NCBI GenBank assembly: GCA_905182175.1
Contig: CAJJAT010000027.1
Span: forward strand, 1-64,000
Length of the DNA stretch: 64,000 bases
Origin: Flavobacteriales bacterium UBA1494
Lineage (GTDB): Bacteria; Bacteroidota; Bacteroidia; Flavobacteriales_E; Vicingaceae
Reading direction: 5' to 3'
Position numbers and translations under genes: made by a program. This document shows, one piece after another, positions 42,511 through 52,195 of this stretch. Under the pieces are notes generated by a model. That model had not been told where the DNA came from and searched no databases. It saw nothing but the letters and a program-made list of their open reading frames with translations. Position 1 is the first letter of the stretch, and each line of letters starts with the position of its first letter.

Positions 42511-43419
42511 ATGAAGATTGCAATTTTATCACGAAATAAAGAACTCTACTCAACAAGAAGACTAGTAGAAGCTGCAAAGCAAAAAGGACACGAAGTGAGA
42601 GTGTTTGACCACACTAAACTTTATATGGTGAATGAAAGTGGTGAGGCAGGCCTATACTACGGCAACGAAAAGGTACAAGGCTACGATGCTGTTATTCCAA
42701 GAATCGGAGCATCAGTTACATTTTACGGAGCGGCTATTATTAGACAATTCGAAGTGCAAAAGATATTTTGCACCGTTAAATCGGTTGCATTAACTCGTTC
42801 TAGAGACAAGCTGAGAAGTTTACAAATCATGTCTCGAGAAGAGCTGGGCATTCCTAAAACTGCATTTGCCAAGCATCCTAAAGATATTCCACACTTGATT
42901 CGAACCGTTGGCGGAGCACCATTAATTATAAAAGTGTTAGAGGGAACACAAGGATTAGGCGTTGTGTTAGCTGAAACTAGACAAGCAGCAAAATCTGTTA
43001 TCGAAGCTTTTATGGGCATGAACACCAATATTTTAGTTCAGGAATTTATCAAAGAAGCGGGTGGAGCAGACATTCGAGCTTTTGTGGTAGACGGCAAAGT
43101 AGTTGGCGCTATGAAACGACAAGGAAAAGAAGGAGAGTTTAGGTCAAACCTTCATCGTGGTGGAACAAGCAGTAGTATTAAGCTTAAACGAGCAGAAATT
43201 GCCGCAGCAATTAAAGCGGCAAAATCAATGGGGTTAAGTATCGCAGGAGTTGATATGTTGCAATCTTCTCGAGGTCCATTGATTTTAGAAGTCAATTCTT
43301 CTCCTGGTTTAGAGGGAATAGAGAATTCTACAAAAGAAGACATTGCAGGAAAGATAATTGAATACTGTGAACGAAGCGCAGGGGTAAAAGCTAAGTTGAA
43401 GGATAAAGTCGGTGTTTAA
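42511..43419 (+). CDS. rimK: RimK-type alpha-L-glutamate ligase (ATP-grasp)
   Basis: The 302-residue ATP-grasp enzyme has [40 protein letters not shown] (the ATP-grasp lysine region), [19 protein letters not shown], and [26 protein letters not shown] (metal-ligand Glu/Asn). It adds glutamates to the C-terminus of ribosomal protein S6 in E. coli, and other targets are known. RimB lies upstream. Length matches the E. coli protein (300). Confidence 0.94.
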   Translation: MKIAILSRNKELYSTRRLVEAAKQKGHEVRVFDHTKLYMVNESGEAGLYYGNEKVQGYDAVIPRIGASVTFYGAAIIRQFEVQKIFCTVKSVALTRSRDKLRSLQIMSREELGIPKTAFAKHPKDIPHLIRTVGGAPLIIKVLEGTQGLGVVLAETRQAAKSVIEAFMGMNTNILVQEFIKEAGGADIRAFVVDGKVVGAMKRQGKEGEFRSNLHRGGTSSSIKLKRAEIAAAIKAAKSMGLSIAGVDMLQSSRGPLILEVNSSPGLEGIENSTKEDIAGKIIEYCERSAGVKAKLKDKVGV

Positions 43420-43981
43420 AAAATTGGAAATTTTTAGTTAGATAAAGGATCGAGTGCGAAAGATAAAAGCAATTTAACAAAAGAAGTTTTTTTAACCTAA
43501 TGAAGGACTAAAGACAAAAGCTTTAAAAAACTAAGCTTGATTAGAAAGGAAGTATCCCCCCTTTATCCCTTGTTTTAAGTCTTCCATCCTATCACTTTAA
43601 CCTCTATTTAAGCATAAACCATGAGTAATTCGTTACAAGTATTCTAAGATGAACTAGGTATACTATCAGAAAAAAAATTGTGTGGCTCATCCTCGAAACG
43701 TTGTAGAGAATCAAATCTTGCGAGCAGCATTATCTGTTTCTAATAATGGTGCGAAAGGTTTTGAAAGAGTTAACAAATTGAAGGGAGTTATTTATGTAAC
43801 CAGTTGTCCATGATTTCCATCAAACGTTCACTTTAATAACTCGCGACCTTTTATCTTTCGTCTTAATAATATATAATTTTTTGTCTTTTAACTTTTATCC
43901 TACGTCATAAAATCACAAATCCCTTGTCCGAAAAGGCCTAAAATTGAAGAGAAATAATAATTAATCCAAACACCTCGACAA
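43420..43981. other. Spacer between rimK and the M14 gene
   Basis: This 562-base gap holds no gene that I can support. A ~50-codon open stretch with HPRNVVENQILRAALSVSNN lies around 43660-43810 on the plus strand, without ATG or family resemblance; it could be a relic. Long A-runs and a TGCGAGCAGCAT word also seen at 50645 are the only other features. Confidence 0.35.
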
Positions 43982-44923
43982 ATGAACAGAACACTTTCCA
44001 TAGATAATCAAAGCGTTAAGTACGGAGATAAAGCAGTTATTAATCTAAACATTGCTCGGTTAATTTCAGGAACAGAAATTGACTTGCCTATTTATGCGTA
44101 CCGAAGTAAAAAACCTGGTCCAACAGTTTTATTAAGTGGTGGATTGCACGGGGATGAAATTAATGGGGTAGAAATTGTTCGAAGAATGATTGACCAAAAA
44201 GTCTTTGATAATTTGAAATGTGGCTCTGTAATAGCAATTCCAGTCATGAACATTTATGGCTTTTTAAACTTTTCAAGAGAGGTTCCAGATGGAAAAGACA
44301 TCAATAGAAGCTTCCCGGGAAGTTTGTCAGGCTCGTTGGCGTCCAGAGTAGCATATAACTTAACACACAAAGTGCTACAAGAAATTGATTTTGGACTTGA
44401 TTTTCATACTGGAGGCGCAAATCGCTACAATTACCCGCAAACAAGATTTGACCCTTCTGATGCCAGAGCAAAGGAAATTTCAGAAGTATTTAATGCCTCG
44501 ATTAGCTTGGAATCAAAATTCATTGACAAGTCTTTTAGAAAGCAAGCAATGAAAATGGATAAAACCATTGTAGTTTACGAAGCGGGAGAATCGATGCGAT
44601 TCGATGAACAGTCCATTACTGAAGGGATTTTAGGTGCTAAAAAAGTTTTGGCACACTTTGGTATGATTGACTTTACTTCAGAGCCTCAGGAAACGATAAA
44701 ATGCTCAGAAAGTATTTGGGTAAGAGCAAAAAGCTCAGGAATTCTACACCTAGAAAAAACCTCTGGTCAATTTGTGAAATCCAAAGAAATACTCGCTACG
44801 ATAACAGATCCTTTTGGCAACTTTAAAACAAAAATTAAAGCACCAAAAGGCGGAACTATTATAGGACATACCAATGCCCCTTTAGTGAATCAAGGAGATG
44901 CTTTATATCATATTGGGAATTAA
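43982..44923 (+). CDS. Succinylglutamate desuccinylase/aspartoacylase-like M14 deacylase
   Basis: The 313-residue protein has the zinc site of the M14 aspartoacylase branch: GGLHGDEINGVEIVRR (H56, E59) and GLDFHTGG (H142), plus the general acid/base in IVVYEAGESM. A C-terminal beta-domain with a biotinyl-like lobe reads SGILHLEKTSGQFVKSKEILATITDPFG. It lies downstream of rimK, which suggests that it removes glutamate or another acyl group from a RimK product. This is a plausible but unproven pairing. Confidence 0.84.
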   Translation: MNRTLSIDNQSVKYGDKAVINLNIARLISGTEIDLPIYAYRSKKPGPTVLLSGGLHGDEINGVEIVRRMIDQKVFDNLKCGSVIAIPVMNIYGFLNFSREVPDGKDINRSFPGSLSGSLASRVAYNLTHKVLQEIDFGLDFHTGGANRYNYPQTRFDPSDARAKEISEVFNASISLESKFIDKSFRKQAMKMDKTIVVYEAGESMRFDEQSITEGILGAKKVLAHFGMIDFTSEPQETIKCSESIWVRAKSSGILHLEKTSGQFVKSKEILATITDPFGNFKTKIKAPKGGTIIGHTNAPLVNQGDALYHIGN

Positions 44924-46185
44924 TTCCGTTGAAATTTTCGAATAATTAAACGTGCACCTCTATCGAAACTAAAGTAATTGTATGACCAGTTAAAAAAAGT
45001 GATAACTCGATTACGAAAACCCACCAAAGAAATTAGGTGAATGAACATCCAAACGAACCAAGCAAGGGTCCCTTGAAATTTAATTTTACCCATATCTACA
45101 ACCGCTCTATTTCTTCCTATAGTTGCCATAGAACCTTGGTCGTTATATTCAAATTCTAGCGGCTTTTCATTATTCCGAACTCGAACTAAATTTTTGGCTA
45201 AAAAAGTTCCTTGTTGATTTGCAACAGGCGCAACCTGCGGCAACCCACTTTCAAACAATGGTGTTGTCATGTATGCTATGTCTCCAACTGCGTAAATATT
45301 TTCAAAGCCTTTAACTTTTGAGGTTCTGTCTACCACATACATCCCTCTGTCGATAGAAGTTTCAGGAAAACCGTTAATTACATTTCCACGAACTCCTGCT
45401 GCCCAAATCAAGGTTTTACTTTCTAGCTCCTCTCCCGATTTAAAAGTTAGTTTATCACCATCAAAACTTGCTACAGATTTATTAAGCATAACGTCGACTC
45501 CCAATTCTTTCAAATAACTTAACGCCTTTTTCGAAGCATTATCCGACATTGACTTTAACAATTCGTCTTGCATTTCAATTACCTGAATCTTCATTCGCTT
45601 AATGTTCAAGTCAGGGTAATCGGCCGGAAGAACATGATTTTTTAATTCTGCCAAAGCTCCTGCCAATTCCACACCTGTTGGTCCACCGCCTACGATAGGA
45701 AAATTCATATAACTTTCTTGTTCCTCTTCATTCGCCAACAGCGCCTTTTCAAAATTTTGAAGAATAAGACTTCTTAAGTCGAGCGCTTCGGAAACCGTTT
45801 TCATGGTCATAGCATACTTTTCAACCCCTTTCATTCCAAAAAAGTTGGTTGTTGTGCCGGTGGCAATAACCAAATAATCGTAATCCAATTGTCCAATATT
45901 GGTTTCAATAACTTTATCAGCGGTGTTGACCTTCTCCACACTTGCCATTCTAAAATGGAAGCGCTGCTGATTTTTAAATATTTTACGAATTGGATAAGCT
46001 ATTGAATCCGGCTCTAAGCCCGAGGTTGCTACTTGATACAACAGCGGCTGAAAGGTATGGTAGTTGTTTTTATCCAACATCACTACTTGAAAATCCTTGT
46101 TTCTCAAACTTTTGGCTAAATTCAGACCTCCAAATCCCCCTCCAATAATAACTACTCTTTTGAACTCGTTCTTAGGAACATTCAT
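44920..46185 (-). CDS. ndh: Type II NADH:quinone oxidoreductase-like FAD protein
   Basis: The 421-residue protein has an FAD dinucleotide loop VVIIGGGFGGLNLAKSL, NAD loop region FPIVGGGPTGVELAGAL, the segment ATGTTTNFFG, and the FAD-pyrophosphate motif FENIYAVGDIAYM. A hydrophobic C-terminal stretch (LAWFVWMFIHLISLVGF) fits a membrane-dipping NDH-2. It is convergent with the M14 gene and their stops overlap by four bases. Confidence 0.88.
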   Translation of the reverse strand: MNVPKNEFKRVVIIGGGFGGLNLAKSLRNKDFQVVMLDKNNYHTFQPLLYQVATSGLEPDSIAYPIRKIFKNQQRFHFRMASVEKVNTADKVIETNIGQLDYDYLVIATGTTTNFFGMKGVEKYAMTMKTVSEALDLRSLILQNFEKALLANEEEQESYMNFPIVGGGPTGVELAGALAELKNHVLPADYPDLNIKRMKIQVIEMQDELLKSMSDNASKKALSYLKELGVDVMLNKSVASFDGDKLTFKSGEELESKTLIWAAGVRGNVINGFPETSIDRGMYVVDRTSKVKGFENIYAVGDIAYMTTPLFESGLPQVAPVANQQGTFLAKNLVRVRNNEKPLEFEYNDQGSMATIGRNRAVVDMGKIKFQGTLAWFVWMFIHLISLVGFRNRVITFFNWSYNYFSFDRGARLIIRKFQRN

Positions 46186-46196
46186 TTACTTTTAAT

Positions 46197-46865
46197 TTAG
46201 AAATTGGTTGCAATTGCTTTCAACTCCTCTGAGTCAAAAGCTTTTTGTTTAGGACAAGAATTGGCGATAAAAATCATTGCTTGAGCAACTTCTTCATCAT
46301 AAATACCTCGATATTTTTTGGCTCCACCTACCATTAAGAATTGAAATACTTTCATCAAAAATATTCCAGCCTTTTCGCCTAATCGGAATTCTTCACGATC
46401 TCCAAAAAGCATAGAAGGTCTCACAGCATAAGAATTTTTAGGACCGTCTTTCCAAATCGCATCCTCTGCCCTACCTTTGGTTTTGGTATAAAAATTACTA
46501 GAATTTACAGTTGCTCCTATGACAGAAATATGGACCAGTTGATTTACATTTTCTTGCTTTGCTATCCTCGCAATTTGATGTGGATACTCTAAATCTACTT
46601 TCTCAAATGCAGGCTTTGATCCAGCTTTTTTTATAGTAGTTCCCAAACAAATAAAAACATGATCAACGTTAAAGCTTTTGCTATACTTTTCTAAATCAGA
46701 AAAATCTACAATAACCTCTTCGATCTTAGTATTTGAATAATTTTTCGATTTCCTATTCGCTACTCGAAGCTTGACATAACGGTCATCTTCGAGCAATAGC
46801 TCAAGTAATTTTTTCCCGACTAGTCCGGTTGCACCAAATAGTAAAGCAGTTTTATTAGAACTCAT
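46197..46865 (-). CDS. NAD(P)-binding oxidoreductase, HTATIP2/TIP30-like
   Basis: The 222-residue protein begins TALLFGATGLVGKKLLELL (Rossmann), has VFICLGTTIKKAGS and VSVIGATV-like HISVIGATVNSSNFYTKTKGRAE with the YxxxK helix. It is the atypical-SDR TIP30 type (SDR_a5). It starts 61 bases from the divergent TPR gene and its stop is 12 bases upstream of ndh, so it may be co-transcribed with ndh. Confidence 0.85.
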   Translation of the reverse strand: MSSNKTALLFGATGLVGKKLLELLLEDDRYVKLRVANRKSKNYSNTKIEEVIVDFSDLEKYSKSFNVDHVFICLGTTIKKAGSKPAFEKVDLEYPHQIARIAKQENVNQLVHISVIGATVNSSNFYTKTKGRAEDAIWKDGPKNSYAVRPSMLFGDREEFRLGEKAGIFLMKVFQFLMVGGAKKYRGIYDEEVAQAMIFIANSCPKQKAFDSEELKAIATNF

Positions 46866-46875
46866 AAATTGCGCT

Positions 46876-46883
46876 TAATTTTG
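46876..46883 (+). promoter_or_regulatory. Putative -7 box for the TPR gene
   Basis: TAATTTTG (46876-46883) fits TAnnTTTG and is 42 bases before the start codon at 46926. No good TTTG is seen at the -33 spacing. Confidence 0.4.
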
Positions 46884-46925
46884 TCTCAAATTTAAACATT
46901 ACAGTGTATTAATCGTTTAATATAT

Positions 46926-47519
46926 ATGAAGAATGATCAACAAAAATTTGATAAAGGAGTAGAGTTATTGAGAGCAGGAAGTTTTGATAAATCTTTGAGT
47001 ATTTTTAATGAATTGGTGAAAGCCAATCCAACCAATGGAGACTTTTGGAGCGAAAGAGGTGTTGTGTATTTTCACTTAAAAAAGAAGAAACAATCCTTAG
47101 CAGACATGGACGAGGCCGTTCGTTTGCAACCACAAAAACCATATCGTTACTCAAGCAGAGCTTACATTCGTGGTCACTTTAAACTAACACAAGAGGCAAT
47201 TGCAGACTATGAAAAAGCCATAGAACTTGACCCTGAAGATGCAGTTGCACAAAACAATCTAGGTATGTTGCAAGAGCAGCAAGGGTATAAGAAAGAAGCT
47301 AAAAAACGTTTCGACATTGCGGACGATTTAGTGGAGAAACCAAAGGGCAGCAAGGATTTAGGAGTGCAAGGCGAACCATTGGAGGCTAGAAATATTCAGC
47401 AAGAAATAAACGATGCTAAAAAGACCCAAAGTCTTTGGAGCGAATTAAAGTCGCTTACGTCGAAAGAAGGTAGGGAATCTTTTGAGAAGTTTGTTAAGTC
47501 CGGATTTAAGAGTTCTTAG
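46926..47519 (+). CDS. Tetratricopeptide-repeat protein
   Basis: The 197-residue protein has three TPR motifs (residues ~4-37, 38-71 and 72-105), with NPTNGDFWSERGVVYFHLK and ELDPEDAVAQNNLGMLQEQQGYKKEAKKRF. A Lys/Glu-rich helical tail follows. It has no signal peptide or membrane helix. It is likely a cytosolic scaffold; partners unknown. Confidence 0.85.
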   Translation: MKNDQQKFDKGVELLRAGSFDKSLSIFNELVKANPTNGDFWSERGVVYFHLKKKKQSLADMDEAVRLQPQKPYRYSSRAYIRGHFKLTQEAIADYEKAIELDPEDAVAQNNLGMLQEQQGYKKEAKKRFDIADDLVEKPKGSKDLGVQGEPLEARNIQQEINDAKKTQSLWSELKSLTSKEGRESFEKFVKSGFKSS

Positions 47520-47731
47520 CTTTAAAACTCTCTTCTAATTTCTATAAAATTTGTAATTCAATATAATAAGTATCTCGTCCAACATAAAATTACTTCACCA
47601 AAAGTAATTAGGAGATTCCGCCAAGACAAATCAGTACTCTACCCCTATAAAACACTGCCCGATATTCGATAAAAGACAAACAACCTATTGACTTTTAACT
47701 TTCAACAAAACTCAAATATTAACTCCTTTTT

Positions 47732-48610
47732 TTACTGCAACATTTCTAACTCACTCTTAAGCATAGTAGTCAATTTTTGTGATGCTTTCATTAATGGCAT
47801 TCTTACTTCATCACCACAAATTCCTTGCAACTTTAAAGCAGCCTTTACTCCTGCTGGATTGCCTTCGGCAAAAATTAAGTTAATGAAATCTAACGATTTG
47901 TAGTGCAATTTTCGCGCCTTCTTGTTTTCCGACTTCAAGCTAAAATCGACAAGGTCAGCTGTGAGCTTTGGTTGAGAATTGGCCAATACGGAGATAACTC
48001 CGCCGCCGCCGCAAGTTATAATTGGAAAGTTTAACGCATCTTCTCCAGAAATCAATAGAAAATCAGCAGGCTTTTCTTTTAAAATTTCCATGACCTGATT
48101 TAGATCTCCCGATGCTTCTTTCATGGCCACAATATTCTCAAAATCATGAGCCAATCGCAAAGTTGTATCCGCTGTCATGTTTGAGGCAGTTCTACCAGGA
48201 ACGTTATATAAAACTAACGGCAACGGGGAGTGCTCTGAAAGCACTTTATAATGTTGATAAATTCCTTCTTGACTTGGCCTATTATAATATGGACTAGCAG
48301 ATAGGATGGCATCAACTCCGGTTAAATCTACTCTCTCAAACTCTTCAACAATAGCAGCAGTGTTGTTTCCTCCAATTCCAATAACAATTGGTAATCTGCC
48401 GTTGTTAACTTGTTTCACGTGAGCCAAAACTTGATCTTTTTCTTCTACCTTCAGTGTTGCAGTTTCTCCTGTTGTGCCTAATACAACTAAATAATTTAAG
48501 CCTCCACCAATTACATGGTTTACCACACTAGTTAACCCTTCAAAATCAATTGCTCCATCTACTAAAAAAGGGGTTACCAAGGCAACTCCTGTTCCTTTCA
48601 TCTTATCCAT
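47732..48610 (-). CDS. dapA: 4-hydroxy-tetrahydrodipicolinate synthase
   Basis: The 292-residue protein has Schiff-base K164 in VAMKEASGDL, the catalytic Tyr Y135 in VLYNVPGRTA, and LGTTGETATL. It condenses pyruvate with aspartate semialdehyde, the first step of lysine/diaminopimelate synthesis. Length fits E. coli DapA (292). It is the last gene of the recF-DUF721-DUF6913-dapA run, three bases after the DUF6913 gene. Confidence 0.95.
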   Translation of the reverse strand: MDKMKGTGVALVTPFLVDGAIDFEGLTSVVNHVIGGGLNYLVVLGTTGETATLKVEEKDQVLAHVKQVNNGRLPIVIGIGGNNTAAIVEEFERVDLTGVDAILSASPYYNRPSQEGIYQHYKVLSEHSPLPLVLYNVPGRTASNMTADTTLRLAHDFENIVAMKEASGDLNQVMEILKEKPADFLLISGEDALNFPIITCGGGGVISVLANSQPKLTADLVDFSLKSENKKARKLHYKSLDFINLIFAEGNPAGVKAALKLQGICGDEVRMPLMKASQKLTTMLKSELEMLQ

Positions 48611-48613
48611 ATT

Positions 48614-49141
48614 CTACTTGTTTATCATTTTCAAATAAGTCGTTACCTGACCTAAAAAATAATCGAGCTTGTTGTTCTCCGTGCTAATAGTAAAGTCACA
48701 AATTTGATTTTGATATCCTTTTGCCCTCCCAATTTTAAAATTAGAATTAGACAGCGTTGAAATCACCTTTAAGCTAAAAATTGATTCAACATTTAAATCA
48801 ATCATTAAATTATACTCTTTTGCTATCCTTTTCAAAAGTCGGCTATCTTTTGGAAAGCCAAATGCATTTAAACACCTCTTGTCGTAATAAACATATCCTA
48901 ACTCATCTTCAGGTCGCTTATCTTTTTTGCCTTTCAATTTATAAAAGCCGAGAGTGTCTGTTTTAATTCCTTCTTCTTTCAAAAAACGAGCGTAGTGCCT
49001 TACTTCCTTTTCTACAGAACCATTCGATGCATCGTAAACTAAAAGAGCAGATTTAGCAACGGAAAAGTTCATAACTCCAACCTTACGCCTTACTTTTTTA
49101 AGCTTTTGCGCTAAGTATCTATCTGCAATGAATTGTATCAT
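48614..49141 (-). CDS. DUF6913 domain protein
   Basis: The 175-residue basic protein shows LLVYDASNGSVEKEVRHYARFL and the tail FKIGRAKGYQNQICDFTISTENN; proteins of this kind occur beside dapA in many Flavobacteriia. No membrane helix or signal is present, and no catalytic motif is evident. Its start overlaps the DUF721 gene's stop by four bases. Function unknown. Confidence 0.72.
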   Translation of the reverse strand: MIQFIADRYLAQKLKKVRRKVGVMNFSVAKSALLVYDASNGSVEKEVRHYARFLKEEGIKTDTLGFYKLKGKKDKRPEDELGYVYYDKRCLNAFGFPKDSRLLKRIAKEYNLMIDLNVESIFSLKVISTLSNSNFKIGRAKGYQNQICDFTISTENNKLDYFLGQVTTYLKMINK

Positions 49142-49428
49142 TTCAAATGAATGTTTTTTACCATTATTTTACCCGCTTTCTCGTTTAATCTTTGAACTAA
49201 ATCACTTTTGACATAACTCAATTCCTGACGTAAAGTTGAGGAATCTAGTTTAACGTACAACGTTCCTTTATTAAAATAAATCTCATCGGTATGTCGAGCA
49301 ATCATCTTCCCAACTAACTCTTCCCAACTTTTTACCAGACTCATTTCATCTAGCCTGTCTCCCAACCCGTATGATCGCAACATTTTATCTACTAGCTGCT
49401 TTAACGGTTTCTCTGAATCATTAGACAT
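49138..49428 (-). CDS. DUF721 (DciA-like) protein
   Basis: The 96-residue protein is of the DUF721 family: LVDKMLRSYGLGDRLDEMSLVKSWEELVGKMIARHT, then TLYVKLDSSTLRQELSYVKSDLVQRL. DUF721/DciA proteins load or regulate the replicative helicase in many bacteria that lack DnaC. It follows recF with an eight-base overlap. Confidence 0.86.
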   Translation of the reverse strand: MSNDSEKPLKQLVDKMLRSYGLGDRLDEMSLVKSWEELVGKMIARHTDEIYFNKGTLYVKLDSSTLRQELSYVKSDLVQRLNEKAGKIMVKNIHLK

Positions 49429-50524
49429 CTTTTATCCTCCCTTTTTCAATTTTAAATGCTTTGTATTTTACCCCTAATTTATCAAACAAATTAGGTAGCC
49501 TGTCTTCATGCGTATCAGAAATAAACACCTGTCCAAACCATTCTTTTTGAACTACTTCCATCAACTTTGCAACTCTTTCTTCGTCTAATTTATCGTAAAT
49601 ATCATCTAATAATAGTATAGGGGCAATCTTTTTGTTGTTTTTTAAGAACTCTGCTTGTGCAAGTTTCAATGAGAGCAAATAGGTTTTTTGCTGACCTTGA
49701 GAACCAAATTTCTTTAGCAGCTTGTCTCCCAAATTAAAACCTAAATCGTCTTTATGCACCCCCGTAGTAGTGTAAGTACTCCGCCTATCTTTCTCCCTTG
49801 ATGTTAATAAGTTATCTTTAAAAGAAGCCTCCTTTAATTGCGATGAATATTCTAACGTTACCCTTTCTTTATTGCCACTTATAAAATCATAGTGTTTTTG
49901 AAAAAGCGGCGTAAAGTCTTCCAGAAACTCTTTCCTTGCAAGGTAAATTGGTTCCCCATATTTAATCAATTGATCATCCCATATTTCAAGACTTACCTCG
50001 TCAAAACTTCTTACTTCCATAAACTTTTTTAAAAGTCTATTCCGCTGAGAAAGTGCCTTGTTATATTGTATTAAATCGTCTAAATACCTGCGATTGTATT
50101 GGGAAATTATAAGATCCAAAAACTTCCGCCGAATTTCGCTTCCTTCTATGATTAGCAAAGAGTCCGATGGGGATATCATTACCAAAGGAATCAATCCGAT
50201 GTGATCTGCGATACGATCGTATACCTTCTTATTTCGTTTAACTTGCTTTTTTTGTCCTTTTTTTAATCCAATATATATCCTTTCTTTCTCCTCTTCTCTT
50301 TTAAAATCACCTGTTAACGTCATAAACGCCTCATCGTCTTTTATTAGCTGAGAGTCGATAGGATTAAAAAAACTCTTGCTAAACGCCAGATAAAATATGG
50401 CGTCTAACAAATTGGTTTTTCCTTGACCATTGTTGCCTAAAAAACAATTAATTGAAGGAGATAACTGTACGTCTGCCTCTTCGTAATTTTTGAAGTTGAG
50501 TAACTGTAATTTTTCTAGATACAT
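49421..50524 (-). CDS. recF: DNA replication/repair protein RecF
   Basis: The 367-residue SMC-like ATPase has LLNFKNYEEADVQLS, Walker A LGNNGQGKTNLLDAI, the signature/Q-loop region around GSQGQQKTYLLSLKLAQAEFL, and Walker B ILLLDDIYDKLDEERV. RecF works with RecO/RecR at ssDNA-dsDNA junctions. It leads the recF-dapA run; dnaA and dnaN are not in the window. Confidence 0.95.
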   Translation of the reverse strand: MYLEKLQLLNFKNYEEADVQLSPSINCFLGNNGQGKTNLLDAIFYLAFSKSFFNPIDSQLIKDDEAFMTLTGDFKREEEKERIYIGLKKGQKKQVKRNKKVYDRIADHIGLIPLVMISPSDSLLIIEGSEIRRKFLDLIISQYNRRYLDDLIQYNKALSQRNRLLKKFMEVRSFDEVSLEIWDDQLIKYGEPIYLARKEFLEDFTPLFQKHYDFISGNKERVTLEYSSQLKEASFKDNLLTSREKDRRSTYTTTGVHKDDLGFNLGDKLLKKFGSQGQQKTYLLSLKLAQAEFLKNNKKIAPILLLDDIYDKLDEERVAKLMEVVQKEWFGQVFISDTHEDRLPNLFDKLGVKYKAFKIEKGRIKDV

Positions 50525-50877
50525 TATCTGGTAAAAATAACTAAAGCGTAAGCTAAAAATGCAAAATATAAGGTCAGTTATTCCTAAGAATTTAAGAGAC
50601 CAAATATTAATAAGATTTGGCTACAAATCTTAAAGTAATTGCGAGCAGCATAAAATTATTTTTAGATAGTCTTCATTATACAGAACCTTTCGTAACATAA
50701 TAATATCCTCCATTATACTCTTAGAGTTTATCTTGCTATGTTTCTAAAAACTTACCTTACATATTGTTATCTCTAATAATCTAAACGTCTCAATTATTAT
50801 GGGAATCAAGTTTAAAAGAATTAATTTGAAATGACCGAAAAAATCCTATTTTTGCCGACTCGAAAAAAGAACAACAA
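50525..50877 (+). promoter_or_regulatory. Spacer with a canonical promoter (50825-50854) for the TPR/membrane gene
   Basis: In this 353-base divergent gap the only clear signal is TTTG at 50825-50828, 18 bases, then TATTTTTG at 50847-50854, a close match to the Bacteroidota consensus. The start codon at 50878 is 24 bases downstream. The rest is A+T-rich with no gene. Confidence 0.7.
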
Positions 50878-51561
50878 ATGGCCAAAAAAACAGAAGAAAA
50901 CGAAGAGGTATTAGTAGACGTTCAAGAAGTTTACAGTAAAACCGAAACTTTTATAGACGAGAACAAAAACATACTAACTTCAGTAATTGTTGTTTTAATC
51001 GTTGCAATAGCGGGCTACTTTGCCTACAGCAGTCTATACCTAGCTCCACTTGAAGGTGAAGCTAGAGAAGAAATGTTCATGGCTGAGAAATATTTTAGAC
51101 TAGACTCTTTCAATTTAGCTATTGATGGTAGAAATGATTTTGCTGGTTTTATCGAAATTTCCGATAAATATGGAGGCACCAAAGCAGGTGATTTGGCTAA
51201 TTATTATTTGGGAATGTCCTTCTTAAATATCGGTGAATTTGAATCTGCTATTGATGCTTTAAACCAATTTGACGGTGACGATGAAATGTTGGCAACACTT
51301 GCGATTGGAGCAAAAGGAGATGCCCTTTTGGAATTAGACAATGTTGAAAAAGCAATTAACCAATACGAGAAGGCTGCAAGTAGAAATCCAAACCAATTTA
51401 CTACTCCTATTTTTTTAATGAAGGCGGCTCAAGCACAAGAATTAGCGGGAGACTTCAGTGATGCAGTGAAAAACTATACTAAAATTAAGAATGAATATAG
51501 AAATTCTTCTGAAGCTAGTAATATTGAAAAATACCTTGCAAGAGCAGAGTCTCAATTATAA
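50878..51561 (+). CDS. Membrane-anchored TPR protein, YfgM-like
   Basis: The 227-residue protein has a short N-terminal acidic part, one membrane helix (about 33-56: ILTSVIVVLIVAIAGYFAYSS), and an extracytoplasmic helical region of four or five TPR motifs (GDLANYYLGMSFLNIGEFESAIDAL and related). It matches the PF09976 YfgM type. It is five bases upstream of ribH, so the two are probably one transcript. The partner role of YfgM with Sec/PpiD is from E. coli and only suggestive here. Confidence 0.82.
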   Translation: MAKKTEENEEVLVDVQEVYSKTETFIDENKNILTSVIVVLIVAIAGYFAYSSLYLAPLEGEAREEMFMAEKYFRLDSFNLAIDGRNDFAGFIEISDKYGGTKAGDLANYYLGMSFLNIGEFESAIDALNQFDGDDEMLATLAIGAKGDALLELDNVEKAINQYEKAASRNPNQFTTPIFLMKAAQAQELAGDFSDAVKNYTKIKNEYRNSSEASNIEKYLARAESQL

Positions 51562-51566
51562 CTTTT

Positions 51567-52061
51567 ATGGCAACTGAAGGAAATAACCTTTCTGAATACG
51601 ATTTCAACAGCATTCCCGATGGCTCAGCAATGACATTGGGAATTGTTGTTTCTGAGTGGAACAATAAAATCACATTGGGCCTTTTAAAAGGCGCTAAACA
51701 AAGTCTTTTAGGACACGGCGTCAAAGAAGAGAACATCCATGTACATTTTGTGCCCGGAGCTTTTGAATTACCTCTGGCAGCACAGTTTTTGTTAAAAAAC
51801 ACCTTAGTAGAAGCGGTGATATGTCTAGGTTGCGTCATTCAAGGTGAAACCAAACACTTTGACTTTGTTTGTGAAGGCGTTACACAAGGAATTAAAGATG
51901 TTAGCTTAAAGTTTAACGCTCCTGTTATATTTGGAGTGTTAACTGACAATACAAAGCAACAAAGCATTGACCGAAGCGGTGGACGATTAGGTAACAAAGG
52001 AGACGAAGCAGCCGTTACTGCTATAAAAATGTTGGATTTAAAAAATCGTTTAGAGCAGTAA
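51567..52061 (+). CDS. ribH: 6,7-dimethyl-8-ribityllumazine synthase
   Basis: The 164-residue protein has LGIVVSEWNNKIT, VPGAFELPLAAQFL, GCVIQGETKHFDFVCEGVTQGI with the catalytic His, and GVLTDNTKQQSIDRSGGRLGNKGDEAA. It makes the lumazine precursor of riboflavin. It forms icosahedral or pentameric assemblies. Other rib genes are not in the window. Confidence 0.95.
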   Translation: MATEGNNLSEYDFNSIPDGSAMTLGIVVSEWNNKITLGLLKGAKQSLLGHGVKEENIHVHFVPGAFELPLAAQFLLKNTLVEAVICLGCVIQGETKHFDFVCEGVTQGIKDVSLKFNAPVIFGVLTDNTKQQSIDRSGGRLGNKGDEAAVTAIKMLDLKNRLEQ

Positions 52062-52195
52062 GTAACCATCACAAATTTGAAAATTTCGAGTTGTTAGACT
52101 AAAATCTCAGCTCGCACTTGCAAAGGTTAGTGTAAACTGATTTTCAATTTCTTCGTAATCATAATCTGATGTTTGAAAATTTGAAAATCTACGAT

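Noticed and set aside
43660-43810. Fifty-codon open stretch HPRNVVENQILRAAL...
   Set aside because: No start codon, no ribosome-binding site and no recognised family; similarity to McrC tails was considered but is too weak.
50640-50660. TGCGAGCAGCAT word shared with the spacer at 43715
   Set aside because: A single 11-12 base match in A+T-rich spacers is not enough to claim a repeat family.
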